Source of the DNA: an uncultured Actinomycetes bacterium
Lineage (GTDB): Bacteria; Actinomycetota; Actinomycetes; Nanopelagicales; Nanopelagicaceae
Reading direction: 5' to 3'
Length of the DNA: 44,504 bases
Assembly (NCBI GenBank): GCA_903852585.1
Contig: CAINRG010000008.1
Span: 1 to 44,504, forward strand
Shown: in pieces, positions 8,594-17,541 of the stretch
How the letters are laid out: every line of letters starts with the position of its first letter
How positions within the stretch are numbered: the stretch's first letter is position 1
The notes under the pieces: generated by a model
Database searches by the model: none
The model's input: the letters and a program-made list of their open reading frames with translations, nothing else
What the model was told of the DNA's origin: nothing
Translations under genes and position numbers: made by a program

Positions 8594-8789
8594 TCCAAAG
8601 ATATTCATCAACCCTCGAAGCGGATCTATCCGCATCTCGGGGGAAGTTGATTTTGTGGATGCCGATGGAAACGTTTTAGAAACAAAGAGCGATGTAAAAC
8701 TCTGTGGATGCAGCCTGAGCAAAGATAAGCCTTACTGCGACGGTTCCCATAAGCAAAAATTGGGAGAAATTTTGGGAGAAAAAAGTTAA
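8586..8789 (+). CDS. Small CDGSH iron-sulfur protein
   Basis: The protein has 67 residues starting at TTG 8586, inside the last codons of the sigma gene (8-base overlap), which suggests translational coupling. A longer in-frame ATG at 8475 would lie deep within sigma region 4 and is unlikely. The C-terminal half carries [16 protein letters not shown], a full match to the CDGSH pattern C-x-C-x2-S-x3-P-x-C-D-G-x-H that binds a redox-active 2Fe-2S cluster by three Cys and one His. Its cellular role in bacteria is poorly defined. It is a single-motif protein. Confidence 0.85.
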   Translation: MTNPKIFINPRSGSIRISGEVDFVDADGNVLETKSDVKLCGCSLSKDKPYCDGSHKQKLGEILGEKS

Positions 8790-8805
8790 ATAACTAGCAG
8801 TTTAT

Positions 8806-9030
8806 TTAGCGAACTGTGTCGTTATTTGCACCAGCGAGTTTTTCAGTCTCGTCTTGGATGCGAGCAGTTACCTTCTTGAGGCCTTCTGCATATTCTTTGG
8901 CATGATGGGCACAGAATAGAAGTTCTCCACCGTTGAGAAGCATTGCACGAACATAGGCTTGGGCACCGCAACGATCGCAACGATCGACAGCGCTTAGGGG
9001 CGTAGGTTCGAGAATTAACTGCTCAGTCAT
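8806..9030 (-). CDS. DUF7455 small zinc-ribbon-like protein
   Basis: This 74-residue protein has a CDRCGAQAYVRA pair of Cys followed by LLFCAHHAKEY, giving Cys-x2-Cys plus Cys and His residues suited to bind one zinc ion. The rest is a short helix rich in Lys and Glu. It matches the actinobacterial family DUF7455, which is typically found between the primary sigma gene and parE, as here. Function is unknown. AGAAGGG precedes the ATG at 9030. Confidence 0.8.
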   Translation of the reverse strand: MTEQLILEPTPLSAVDRCDRCGAQAYVRAMLLNGGELLFCAHHAKEYAEGLKKVTARIQDETEKLAGANNDTVR

Positions 9031-9227
9031 GTGAATTACCCTTCTGTTAAGTCATTCGACAATTGGTAAACCATAAGGCATGAGGCTTTATTCCCCTTCG
9101 CAATTTCCTGAGAATCACGAGGGAAATTTAGAATTTATGACCTATTTCTCATTAAGTGGACATATTTATCGACCAACTCGGCGCGTATGGCCACTGGAAG
9201 CAGATTACGAAGATAGCCTTCCTCCCC

Positions 9228-11297
9228 GTGGCTACAGAAGAATTAACTCCAGGCGAGCAGAGCTATACCGCAAAGGATCTTGCTGTCCTTGAAGGCCTCG
9301 ACGCTGTTCGTAAGCGCCCAGGAATGTATATCGGAACCACTGATTCACGTGGACTTATGCATTGCTTATGGGAAATCATTGATAACTCAGTTGATGAAGC
9401 TTTGGGCGGACATTGCAAGAAAATTGAAATCAATCTTGAAGCAGATGGATCCGTTGAGGTTCATGATGATGGACGCGGAATTCCTGTAGATAAGGAACCA
9501 AAAACAGGACTTACTGGAGTTGAAGTTGTTCTTACAAAATTGCACGCGGGTGGAAAGTTTGGTGGCGGCTCATATGCTGCATCAGGCGGTCTCCACGGCG
9601 TAGGTGCATCTGTCGTAAACGCCCTCGCATCTCGTCTTGATGTAGAAGTGGATCGTGGCGGAAAGATTCATTGGATGTCATTCCAGCGAGGAAATGCAGG
9701 AATATTTGATGGCGATGGTCCTAAAGCGCCATTTACCGAAAACAGCGGACTTCGCGTCATCGGAAAGATTTCCTCAAAAATTACTGGCACGCGAATTAAG
9801 TGGTGGTTTGACCGTCAGATTTTCCTGAAGGAAGCCGAACTCTCTATTGAAGATATTCATGCGCGTGCACGTCAGACTTCCTACCTAGTCCCAGGGCTGA
9901 CTTTGATTGTTAATGACAATCGCACAAAGACAAAGAGCTCAGAGACTTTTTATCACAAGGGTGGAATTGGAGAGTTTTGTACCTTCCTACGCCCTGATGA
10001 ACCGATTGGTGAAGTCATTCGCCTCCAAGGTGAAGGTGACTACACCGAAACTGTTCCTGTCTTAGATGACAAGGGGCACATGATGCCTACCGAAGTAAAT
10101 CGCAACATGGGTGTTGATATCGCTCTCCAATGGGGAAATGGTTACGACACAACGCTGGCATCGTTCGTCAACATTATTTCTACACCCAAGGGTGGAACGC
10201 ACACTGCAGGATTTGAACGTGCCATCACAAAGGCATTCAATGAAGCGCTTCGTGAAAACAAAGTGCTGAAAAACAATGAGGCCGATGTCATCAAGGATGA
10301 CGTTCTTGAAGGACTCACAGCCGTTGTTACCGTCCGCATGTCAGAGCCACAATTTGAAGGTCAGACAAAGGAAGTTCTAGGAACAGCTGCTGCCACAAAG
10401 ATTGTTGCCGCTGTTGTTGCTGATGAGATGAAGAATTTCTTCAATACGACAAAACGTATTGATAAGGCGACCGGCAAGATGGTCATGGAGAAGATTGCTG
10501 GCGCATCACGCACTCGTCTCTCTGCACGCGCACACAAGGACTTGCAGCGCCGTAAGAATGCACTTGAATCATCCTCGCTTCCTACAAAGCTTTCTGATTG
10601 CCGATCTGATGACACAGCTCGCACAGAACTCTTCATTGTTGAGGGAGATTCCGCGCTGGGCACGACAAAGGCAGCTCGTAACTCTGAATTCCAAGCAATC
10701 CTTCCTATCCGAGGAAAGATTCTGAACGTCCAAAAAGCCTCACTTGCCCAGATGCTTGAAAATAGCGAATGTGCATCGATCATCCAGGTCATTGGAGCTG
10801 GATCGGGTCAATCCTTTAATTTGGACGATGCTCGATATGGTCGGATTATCTTGATGTCGGATGCTGATGTCGACGGCGCACATATTCGATGCCTTCTCCT
10901 CACTCTTTTCCATCGCTACATGAAACCTTTGATCGATGATGGCCGAGTATTTGCAGCGATTCCTCCACTTCACCGTATCGATGTGATCGGCGGAAAGCGT
11001 GGAGAAGTTATTTACACATATTCTGATGATGAGATGAAGAAGGTCACAGCTGGTCTCACAAAAGAAGGAAAGCGTTGGAAAGAGCCGATCCAGCGATACA
11101 AGGGCCTTGGCGAGATGGATGCCGATCAACTTCGCGAGACAACGATGCTTCCCGAAGCTCGCACGTTACGTCGCATTACGATGAACGATACGGCCGCCGC
11201 TGAAAAAATGTTCGAATTATTGATGGGTAACGAAGTTGCTCCTCGTAAGGAATTTATCGCAACTGCGGAAATTGATCGCGAGAGAATCGACGCCTAA
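9228..11297 (+). CDS. parE: DNA topoisomerase IV subunit B (type IIA ATPase subunit)
   Basis: GHKL ATPase subunit of topoisomerase IV. The protein from GTG 9228 has 689 residues. Visible blocks are EGLDAVRKRPGMYIG, the ATP-binding EIIDNSVDEALGG, DDGRGIP, GGLHGVGASVVNAL, and the TOPRIM motifs LFIVEGDSA and MSDADVDGAHIR. The C-terminal GEMDADQLRETTM is the ParE/GyrB end. The upstream in-frame GTG at 9156 would add 24 residues unlike the family; GTG 9228 is preferred and has TAGCCT eight bases ahead. Hot-dog placement with parC nearby and the actinobacterial gene order favour ParE over GyrB. Confidence 0.93.
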   Translation: MATEELTPGEQSYTAKDLAVLEGLDAVRKRPGMYIGTTDSRGLMHCLWEIIDNSVDEALGGHCKKIEINLEADGSVEVHDDGRGIPVDKEPKTGLTGVEVVLTKLHAGGKFGGGSYAASGGLHGVGASVVNALASRLDVEVDRGGKIHWMSFQRGNAGIFDGDGPKAPFTENSGLRVIGKISSKITGTRIKWWFDRQIFLKEAELSIEDIHARARQTSYLVPGLTLIVNDNRTKTKSSETFYHKGGIGEFCTFLRPDEPIGEVIRLQGEGDYTETVPVLDDKGHMMPTEVNRNMGVDIALQWGNGYDTTLASFVNIISTPKGGTHTAGFERAITKAFNEALRENKVLKNNEADVIKDDVLEGLTAVVTVRMSEPQFEGQTKEVLGTAAATKIVAAVVADEMKNFFNTTKRIDKATGKMVMEKIAGASRTRLSARAHKDLQRRKNALESSSLPTKLSDCRSDDTARTELFIVEGDSALGTTKAARNSEFQAILPIRGKILNVQKASLAQMLENSECASIIQVIGAGSGQSFNLDDARYGRIILMSDADVDGAHIRCLLLTLFHRYMKPLIDDGRVFAAIPPLHRIDVIGGKRGEVIYTYSDDEMKKVTAGLTKEGKRWKEPIQRYKGLGEMDADQLRETTMLPEARTLRRITMNDTAAAEKMFELLMGNEVAPRKEFIATAEIDRERIDA

Positions 11298-11298
11298 A

Positions 11299-11856
11299 GT
11301 GGCGGATTTTTCTTTTATCGAATCAGAACATCTGTATATGCGTCCATTCAAGGACGAAGATGCTGAATCGATGTTGGAGTATCACAGCGATCCTGATATC
11401 TGTCGCTACATTCCCTGGAATGTGCGCAATCGTGAAGAGGTTGAGAAATCTATTTCAGAGAATAAAGGTGCACATTTCCTAGATAAAGAGGGGGATTACC
11501 TCACTCTTGCTTTATGCCGAAAATCTGATGATCGTCTCATCGGGCAGATGAATGCTATGTATCGAAGCTTGGAACATCGAAAAGGTGAATTCGGTTATGT
11601 CATTAATCCAAAATTTGGCGGCCAGGGGTACGCAAGCGAAGCAGCTTCTGCTCTTGTGAGTGCGCTCTTTGAATCAGGTCTATTTCACCGCGTTATTGCA
11701 AATATTGATGTGCGCAATACCTCCTCTTGGAAGCTTGTTGAACGAATCGGAATGAGACGGGAAGCTCATTACATTCAGGATTATTGGTTTAAGGGGGAGT
11801 GGACGGACTCATACATCTATGCCAGCCTCAAAGAGGAATGGCATCTTCAAAAATAA
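11299..11856 (+). CDS. GNAT family N-acetyltransferase (RimJ/RimL-like)
   Basis: It has 185 residues from GTG 11299, one base after the parE stop, so it is co-transcribed with parE. The Acetyltransf_3 pattern is clear: an N-terminal block with LYMRPFKDEDAESM, a mid segment FGYVINPKFGGQGYASEAA that holds the acetyl-CoA pyrophosphate loop (GGQGYA), and NTSSWKLVERIGMRREA near the end. Relatives acetylate ribosomal protein N-termini, other proteins or small amines. The substrate is not deducible. Starting at the earlier in-frame ATG (11236) would lie inside parE and is rejected. Confidence 0.85.
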   Translation: MADFSFIESEHLYMRPFKDEDAESMLEYHSDPDICRYIPWNVRNREEVEKSISENKGAHFLDKEGDYLTLALCRKSDDRLIGQMNAMYRSLEHRKGEFGYVINPKFGGQGYASEAASALVSALFESGLFHRVIANIDVRNTSSWKLVERIGMRREAHYIQDYWFKGEWTDSYIYASLKEEWHLQK

Positions 11857-11874
11857 TTGAAAATAATTGCTGTA

Positions 11875-13446
11875 TTAAGAAAGGCGAGTGCGACGAGGTG
11901 TTGCAAATGCCTTTGAAGTTTCAGTGAGTTCATCTGAAACCTGCTTCTTAATTGCCTCCTCTGAAGAGAGAAGCTTCTTCAAAAATGCGATGGTTTCTTT
12001 CAATTCCTTTTGTTCAGATTCGAGTTCAAGCTTGCTCATCTTCGTCAAACGGCGAAGTGGCATATCAAGAATGTAGGTAGCTTGCTCATCCGAGAGCTTA
12101 AAGCCCTTGATGAGAGCCTCTTTAGCTGCGGATGCATCATCGCTTGCGCGAATAATTTTGATGACTTTATCAATATCAATAATTGCTTTGAGAAGACCAT
12201 CAACGAGGTTAAGGCGAGCCTCCGCTTTCGCTTTACGATATTCAGAGCGTCGACGAACAACCTCAATACGGTGATCGATAAATACCTGGAGCAGATCCTT
12301 GAGACCAAGAGTTAATGGCTTTCCTCCGACAAGTGCTACGGCGTTAATGGAGAAACCATCTTCCATCGGAGTGAGTGAGTAGAGCTGTTCAAGAACTTCG
12401 GCTGCTTCGTAAGCAGGCTTGATTTCGACGACAACTTTTGTCCCTTGCTGGCCATCTGTCAGATCGACAATGTCAGAAATTCCCTGAATCTTCTTTGCCT
12501 TAACAAGCGCGGCAATCTTTTCAACAATCTTTTCTGGGCCGATGTTGTAAGGCAGCTCGGTAATGATGATGCCCTCTTTGCGGCTTGTAACTTTTTCAAT
12601 GGTGACAGTTGCGCGGACTTTAAAGGAACCTCGCCCGCTCGCGTATGCCTCTTCGATACCTTCAACTCCAACAATTTGCCCACCCGTTGGAAAATCTGGG
12701 GCAGGCACATGTTTCATGAGCTGCTTGAGAGTCGCCTTTGGGTTTTCAATCAAATACTTTGTTGCAGCGATTACCTCGCCAAGATTGTGTGGTGCCATAT
12801 TTGTAGCCATACCTACAGCGATACCTGATGCCCCATTCACAAGAAGATTTGGAAATGCAGCGGGCAAAACGAGCGGCTCGAGAAGTTGGCCATCGTAGTT
12901 AGGACCGAAGTCAACAGTGTTCTCATCGCTCTCATTGACTAGAGCGAGCGCAGCCGGAGCTAGGCGTGATTCTGTGTAACGCATCGCAGCTGGGCCCGCA
13001 TCGAGAGATCCGAAGTTTCCGTGTCCATCAACGAGCGGAAGGCGCTGGGAGAAAGGTTGTGCCATACGAACCATTGCGTCGTAAATCGCACCATCACCGT
13101 GTGGGTGCAATTTACCCATTACCTCACCGGCTACGCGAGCACACTTCACATGGCCCTTGTCAGGACGAAGTCCCATTTCAGACATCTGGTGGAGGATGCG
13201 CCGTTGTACCGGCTTCATTCCATCGCGAGCATCAGGAAGAGCGCGAGAATAAATAACGGAGTATGCATACTCAAGAAAGGACTCAGACATTTCTGCAGAG
13301 ACATCGATATCGACAATCTTGCCTGGATTCTCTCCAGCCTTGGGAAGAGCAACTTTGGTCGCTTTTGTTGATTTGGTTGTCTTTGCCGGAGTCTTTGCCA
13401 CGCGCGTATCTTGCCAAGAGATTGCGGGTATTTCGGTGACCGACAC
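11875..13446 (-). CDS. parC: Topoisomerase IV subunit A without the C-terminal beta-pinwheel domain
   Basis: Breakage-reunion subunit of topoisomerase IV. Residues 1-45 are a Lys/Thr/Ala-rich leader; the catalytic core follows with [30 protein letters not shown], and the active Tyr157 in [11 protein letters not shown]. The tower and coiled coil continue to about residue 510, ending in TPRRTRLS and a stop at residue 523. GyrA and ParC proteins are usually 740-880 residues with a C-terminal DNA-wrapping domain that begins just at this TPRRT point. That whole domain is missing, and the convergent GNAT gene ends 18 bases away. The start is GTG 13446 with an imperfect leaderless -10. Confidence 0.92.
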   Translation of the reverse strand: MSVTEIPAISWQDTRVAKTPAKTTKSTKATKVALPKAGENPGKIVDIDVSAEMSESFLEYAYSVIYSRALPDARDGMKPVQRRILHQMSEMGLRPDKGHVKCARVAGEVMGKLHPHGDGAIYDAMVRMAQPFSQRLPLVDGHGNFGSLDAGPAAMRYTESRLAPAALALVNESDENTVDFGPNYDGQLLEPLVLPAAFPNLLVNGASGIAVGMATNMAPHNLGEVIAATKYLIENPKATLKQLMKHVPAPDFPTGGQIVGVEGIEEAYASGRGSFKVRATVTIEKVTSRKEGIIITELPYNIGPEKIVEKIAALVKAKKIQGISDIVDLTDGQQGTKVVVEIKPAYEAAEVLEQLYSLTPMEDGFSINAVALVGGKPLTLGLKDLLQVFIDHRIEVVRRRSEYRKAKAEARLNLVDGLLKAIIDIDKVIKIIRASDDASAAKEALIKGFKLSDEQATYILDMPLRRLTKMSKLELESEQKELKETIAFLKKLLSSEEAIKKQVSDELTETSKAFATPRRTRLS

Positions 13447-13452
13447 CGAATG

Positions 13453-13462
13453 GCCCTAAAGT
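13453..13462. promoter_or_regulatory. Back-to-back -10 elements between parC and the phosphodiesterase gene
   Basis: On the plus strand TAAAGT (13457-13462) is six bases before GTG 13469. On the minus strand TAGGGC (13453-13458, last base off consensus) is six bases before GTG 13446. The two hexamers share the TA at 13457-13458. Only 22 bases separate the two start codons, too few for leaders. Confidence 0.5.
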
Positions 13463-13468
13463 GAGCCC

Positions 13469-14557
13469 GTGCCCGCCGGATTAGCAGATCTCTCACAATC
13501 TCTCTTTGCCTCACTAGGGGCAACAGGGCTCAAAAACTCGCTCAACCTTGCCGAATCCCAGAGAAGTTGCCTTCTTCTTGTCGATGGCATGGGTAACGAC
13601 GTGATTTCCACATTTGGATCACAATTTCCCACCATTGCATCCCTTCATCAATCATCGACTCTCTCCTCAACTTTTCCATCCACAACTGCAACAGCACTTG
13701 CAACCTTGGGAACTGGAGTCATGCCAGGAATACACGGAATGCTTGGATACACCATTCGCGTTCCTCGAAGCGGTGAGCCTGGTCGATTACTGAATGCCCT
13801 CAAGTGGGATGAACGTGTTGACCCAACCATGTGGCAATCCCAACCCACTTTGTATGAACGTGCAATTGCCGACGGCATTAAGAGTTCCTATATCGCAGCA
13901 AAGCGTTATGAAGGAACAGGATTCACGCGAGCAACTCTTCGGGGAAGTGAATATCTTGGCGCTAATCACACCGATGACATGGTTGCGCTTGCTGCAAAGG
14001 CTCTATCTACCCCGCGCTCCTTTGCATATCTCTATGTAAATAATCTTGACAATGCAGGACATAACGATGGAGTGGGATCTGCAAAGTGGATGGATGCGTT
14101 GGCATTTGTCGAGGATTTACTCAAGAAATTAATATCGGCACTCCCAACAGGATCAAATCTATTTGTGACATCAGATCACGGGATGATCAATGTGGAAGAG
14201 AAGCTCGTCCTTGGTAAGGAAAACTCTTTGATGGAGGATGTGACGCTGCTTGGGGGAGAGCCTCGCGCGAGGCATATATATATTCGCGATGGTGCAATTT
14301 CTGATGTGACGGCTCGCTACCGTGAATTTTTTGGAGTGCGCGCCGATCTTTACACAAAGGAATCTGTCGCAGAATTAATCGGTGGAAAGGTAAGCCTTGA
14401 TTCTCGTGAACGACTCGGTGATCTTGTAGTCGTACCAAAAGGCGGCTTGATCTTGATTGACCCTACGCGTGAGCCCCAAGAAGGAAAGATGATTGGCCAC
14501 CATGGGGGTACTAGTGATGCTGAAGTACAGATCCCCTTATTGAGAGCCAATCTTTAA
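13469..14557 (+). CDS. Alkaline-phosphatase-superfamily phosphodiesterase / nucleotide pyrophosphatase
   Basis: This 362-residue protein of the type I phosphodiesterase / nucleotide pyrophosphatase family has metal ligands spread as usual: Asp in LLLVDGMGND, the nucleophile Thr region in FPSTTATALATLGTG, DNAGHNDG, TSDHGMINV, and His in GHHGGTSDAE. No signal peptide is seen, so it is probably cytoplasmic. Members cleave phosphodiester or pyrophosphate bonds in nucleotides; this subgroup's substrate is not known to me. The start is GTG 13469, fixed by the leaderless -10. It lies between parC and sepH, an arrangement I recall from other actinobacteria. Confidence 0.85.
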   Translation: MPAGLADLSQSLFASLGATGLKNSLNLAESQRSCLLLVDGMGNDVISTFGSQFPTIASLHQSSTLSSTFPSTTATALATLGTGVMPGIHGMLGYTIRVPRSGEPGRLLNALKWDERVDPTMWQSQPTLYERAIADGIKSSYIAAKRYEGTGFTRATLRGSEYLGANHTDDMVALAAKALSTPRSFAYLYVNNLDNAGHNDGVGSAKWMDALAFVEDLLKKLISALPTGSNLFVTSDHGMINVEEKLVLGKENSLMEDVTLLGGEPRARHIYIRDGAISDVTARYREFFGVRADLYTKESVAELIGGKVSLDSRERLGDLVVVPKGGLILIDPTREPQEGKMIGHHGGTSDAEVQIPLLRANL

Positions 14558-14559
14558 AA

Positions 14560-15435
14560 CTATTCGGTTGGATCTTCTTTCTTGCCGCCGAACATAATGT
14601 CATCCCATGATGGAATTTTGATTCGTTTTGTAACGCCATCTTTCTTTGCATCAGAGGGAATATCCATGGGAAGCAGATCTGATGGAACATCTTCGATATC
14701 AGATTCATCTTCTATGAATTGAGCAACCTCTGTTGCATCGGGCACAACCGAGAGTGAAACGCTTTCTATAACTGTTACAGATTCAGAGAAAGAAGTGAGT
14801 CGAGGAGCGGGAGCGGATTGTTCTCCACCAAAGACCATTCCATGTGATGGAGTCGCTGGGCGAGCAGGGCGATCATCACCGCTGATCCATCGCGCACCAT
14901 CATCGTCGGCAGAAAGTGTTCTATTTTCTAACTCAAAGATCCAATGTGCCTCAGCAATGCCTCTGCCATCGGAAGTGGGATATTGCAAAATAATTGTCCA
15001 TGAAGCATCGTCATTGCGAGAGGTATTCCATTCAACCTCAGTCATATCAACACCGCGAGGTTGAAGTTGAGCAATCGTTGCAGTTGCAAGAGTTGGGGCT
15101 GCGTTGTCGCGGCGAAGTTGAGTTTCTAGCGCAAGACCGATGACATAGGCGCGCTCTTGCATAATGGGACCAGAAAACTTTTCAATCTTCTCCACCGACC
15201 AATCTGTCGATGCAGAAATCGAAGCAGCACTTTCGCCAGCCCGCAGACGAGATTGAATCTCTTTGACCGAATATGTTGCGCGTCCTTCGAGTGGGGTAAC
15301 GGCAACAAGGCGAGGTTGGTTCACCAGTGCTTTGAGATTGTCGCTGATACGGATGAAATAGATCTTTCCATCTCCATCGGCAAGCTCAATCTGAGTCCCG
15401 TCCTCAGTTCGGCCAACTACACGTAGGTCACTCAC
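14560..15435 (-). CDS. sepH: SepH-type septation protein (DUF3071)
   Basis: SepH is an actinobacterial cell-division protein that binds FtsZ and promotes its assembly. The N-terminal DUF3071 domain is plain: SDLRVVGRTEDGTQIEL at the start, then a helix-turn-helix-like part around SVKEIQSRLRAGESAASI and VEKIEKFSGPIMQERAY, and a Trp-rich part WNTSRNDDASWTIILQYP. The C-terminal 100 residues are acidic and unstructured, ending in a short conserved tail with IKIPSWDDIMFG. GTG 15435 gives 291 residues; reading further upstream would run antisense into the phosphatase gene and is not supported. Confidence 0.88.
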   Translation of the reverse strand: MSDLRVVGRTEDGTQIELADGDGKIYFIRISDNLKALVNQPRLVAVTPLEGRATYSVKEIQSRLRAGESAASISASTDWSVEKIEKFSGPIMQERAYVIGLALETQLRRDNAAPTLATATIAQLQPRGVDMTEVEWNTSRNDDASWTIILQYPTSDGRGIAEAHWIFELENRTLSADDDGARWISGDDRPARPATPSHGMVFGGEQSAPAPRLTSFSESVTVIESVSLSVVPDATEVAQFIEDESDIEDVPSDLLPMDIPSDAKKDGVTKRIKIPSWDDIMFGGKKEDPTE

Positions 15436-15476
15436 AAGGCAAAGAGTGCCACAAGGGCATGAGCAAGCGTGGGAGG

Positions 15477-15482
15477 TAGGAT
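15477..15482 (+). promoter_or_regulatory. Possible -10 for a leaderless inositol monophosphatase transcript
   Basis: TAGGAT lies seven bases before ATG 15490. A GGGAGGTAGGA stretch just upstream could also act as a distant Shine-Dalgarno, so leaderless translation is less certain here than elsewhere. Confidence 0.35.
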
Positions 15483-15489
15483 TGATGTC

Positions 15490-16269
15490 ATGAGCAATAC
15501 TGATTCCTTTGCGAAAGAACTTCTCGATCTTGCTCTCTCCACTGCACGAAGGGCTGGCGATCTTTTGATGGCGCGGCCGGAGAGTTTTAACCTCAATCAG
15601 AAAACCTCCGCTCGAGATTTTGCAACACATATGGACCATGCAAGCGAGAAACTCATCGTCGAATCCATACTCTCTGCCCGACCAGATGATGGAATCATCG
15701 GCGAAGAGGGAAGTGAGCGGCTGAGTAAAAGCGGAATCACATGGGTGATCGATCCGATTGATGGAACGGTTAATTACTTTTATGGCCTTCCTGGCTGGAA
15801 TGTCAGCATTGCAGCTAAGGACTCCGAAGGTGTCATTGTTGGAGTAGTGAACGCACCAACTCTCGGAGCTCTCTGGCACGGAGTTCGTGGAGGAGGCGCA
15901 TTTCTTAATGAAAAGCCAATTCGATGTAATGAACCTGTCCAGATGCAAGAGGCGCTTCTTGGAACAGGCTTTTCATATAACTCCGATCAGCGTCAACGCC
16001 AAGCAGAATTCTTTCTTGAAATTGTTCGAGATATTCGAGATATCCGCCGTACCGGTGGCGCAGCCGTTGACCTCTGTTGTGTTGCAACCGGCTGGACTGA
16101 TGGATATTTTGAAAGGGACCTCCACGAGTGGGATTTGGCCGCTGGGGGCCTGATTGCCCGTGAGGCGGGAGCGGTGGTTTCGGGGCGCCTAGGGGGCCCA
16201 GCAGGCCATGAGATGACGATTTGTGCGGGCCCAACCCTGCATTCTGCGCTCGCTGCTCGAATTGGCTAG
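15490..16269 (+). CDS. Inositol monophosphatase family protein
   Basis: It is a 259-residue Mg-dependent phosphatase. Family motifs are in order: metal-binding IIGEEGSE, then WVIDPIDGTVNYFYGLPG with the Asp-Pro-Ile-Asp-Gly-Thr core, and the C-terminal WDLAAGGLIAREAGA. Relatives act on inositol-1-phosphate, histidinol phosphate or 3'-phosphoadenosine phosphates, and which applies here cannot be told. ATG 15490 is chosen; GTG 15469 is the alternative. It is divergent from sepH with 54 bases between the start codons. Confidence 0.87.
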   Translation: MSNTDSFAKELLDLALSTARRAGDLLMARPESFNLNQKTSARDFATHMDHASEKLIVESILSARPDDGIIGEEGSERLSKSGITWVIDPIDGTVNYFYGLPGWNVSIAAKDSEGVIVGVVNAPTLGALWHGVRGGGAFLNEKPIRCNEPVQMQEALLGTGFSYNSDQRQRQAEFFLEIVRDIRDIRRTGGAAVDLCCVATGWTDGYFERDLHEWDLAAGGLIAREAGAVVSGRLGGPAGHEMTICAGPTLHSALAARIG

Positions 16270-16347
16270 TCCAGCCCGCCTGTGGCAAAATACCCCATCT
16301 GCCCGCCGTATTGGCTGCATATTTTAAGAACTAGTTAGGAAACGCCC

Positions 16348-16839
16348 ATGAACGTGTTAGACGCAGTCGATGCTGCTTCACTCCGCTCCGATGTCCCATC
16401 ATTTCGTTCAGGAGATGAGCTCAAGATTCACGTTCGCGTTATCGAAGGTAATAAGAGCCGTATTCAGATCTTCCAAGGCTTGGTTATCCGTCGCCAGGGT
16501 TCAGGCGTTCGCGAAACATTCACCATTCGTAAAATTGCATACGGTGTTGGCGTAGAACGTACATTCCCAATTCACACACCTGTTATTGAACAATACGAAG
16601 TTGTTCGTCGTGGCGATGTTCGCCGCGCAAAGCTTTACTACCTTCGCGATCTTCGCGGCAAGGCTTCCAAGATTAAGGAACGCCGTAACGCTGATGGTTC
16701 AAACATTATTGAGCCAACAATCGTGAAGAAGGAAGCAGCTCCTAAGGTCGAAGCTCCTGTTGCTGAGGCTGTAGAAGATGTTGTTGTTGAAACTCCAGCA
16801 GCTGTTGAAGCAGTCGCTGAAGAAACATCAGCAGAATAA
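16348..16839 (+). CDS. rplS: Large ribosomal subunit protein bL19 with a C-terminal extension
   Basis: bL19 sits at the 30S-50S interface. Residues 1-117 are the normal protein with [30 protein letters not shown] and [21 protein letters not shown]. The usual length is about 115-120; here the protein continues to 163 with an Ala/Glu/Val-rich acidic tail. AGGAAA precedes the ATG at 16348 and a TATTTT (16320-16325) could be its -10. It opens the rplS-lepB-rnhB run. Confidence 0.95.
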   Translation: MNVLDAVDAASLRSDVPSFRSGDELKIHVRVIEGNKSRIQIFQGLVIRRQGSGVRETFTIRKIAYGVGVERTFPIHTPVIEQYEVVRRGDVRRAKLYYLRDLRGKASKIKERRNADGSNIIEPTIVKKEAAPKVEAPVAEAVEDVVVETPAAVEAVAEETSAE

Positions 16840-16854
16840 CCTTCTAGCTTTTCT

Positions 16855-17541
16855 ATGCGCCTTCCTAAGAAGGGTTCACTTCTTCGCGAAGTTCCAATCA
16901 TTATTGTTTCGGCACTTGTCGTCTCGGTAATAATCAAGACCTTCTTCTTGCATTTTTTCTTTATTCCATCAGGCTCGATGGAGAACACACTTCAAGTAGG
17001 CGATCGCATCGCGGTCAATAAGCTTGCAAACTTTGTCTCCGATATTCGTCGCGGCGAAGTTGTTGTTTTCAGAGATCCCGCCCAATGGCTTGGACAGCCC
17101 GCTCCGGATTCAGGTTCCACAGTTGTTCGTGCACTCAAATCTGGGCTCGAAACTGTCGGAATCCTTCCAGACCCTGCAAAGCAATACCTCATTAAGCGCA
17201 CTATTGGTGTTGGTGGTGACACTGTTGTGTGTTGCGATGTAAAAGGACACCTCACCGTAAATGGCGTTTCAGTCACTGAGCCATACATATTTGCCGGTAA
17301 TGCGCCTAGTGATTCAAAATTTTCTGTCACCGTTCCAAAAGGATTTATTTGGGTAATGGGTGATCATCGAGGAGCCAGTGCTGATTCGCGATTCCATACA
17401 GATGACATCCACAAAGGGATGGTTCCACTGAAAGATGTAGTGGGCCGCGCTGAATTTGTTGTGTGGCCATTTAGCCATGTGAAGTTTCTATCGGTTGGTC
17501 ATGACCTCTCCAAGGTCGCAGTTAAACCTGCTCAACATTGA
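16855..17541 (+). CDS. lepB: Signal peptidase I
   Basis: This membrane serine protease cleaves Sec/Tat signal peptides. It has 228 residues with one N-terminal membrane segment (about 13-36). The catalytic Ser41 is in FIPSGSMENTL and the general-base Lys114 in YLIKRTIGVGGD; the box MGDHRGASADSR follows. The active site would face outside. It starts 15 bases after rplS, and its end overlaps the start of rnhB by 41 bases. Confidence 0.93.
   Translation: MRLPKKGSLLREVPIIIVSALVVSVIIKTFFLHFFFIPSGSMENTLQVGDRIAVNKLANFVSDIRRGEVVVFRDPAQWLGQPAPDSGSTVVRALKSGLETVGILPDPAKQYLIKRTIGVGGDTVVCCDVKGHLTVNGVSVTEPYIFAGNAPSDSKFSVTVPKGFIWVMGDHRGASADSRFHTDDIHKGMVPLKDVVGRAEFVVWPFSHVKFLSVGHDLSKVAVKPAQH

Noticed and set aside
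9080-9292. Small ORF before parE as a leader peptide
   Set aside because: Overlaps the parE start in another frame, no family likeness and no regulatory hairpin seen.
15436-15948. N-terminal extension of sepH to 462 residues
   Set aside because: It runs antisense through the inositol monophosphatase gene; SepH proteins begin at SDLRVV, matching GTG 15435.
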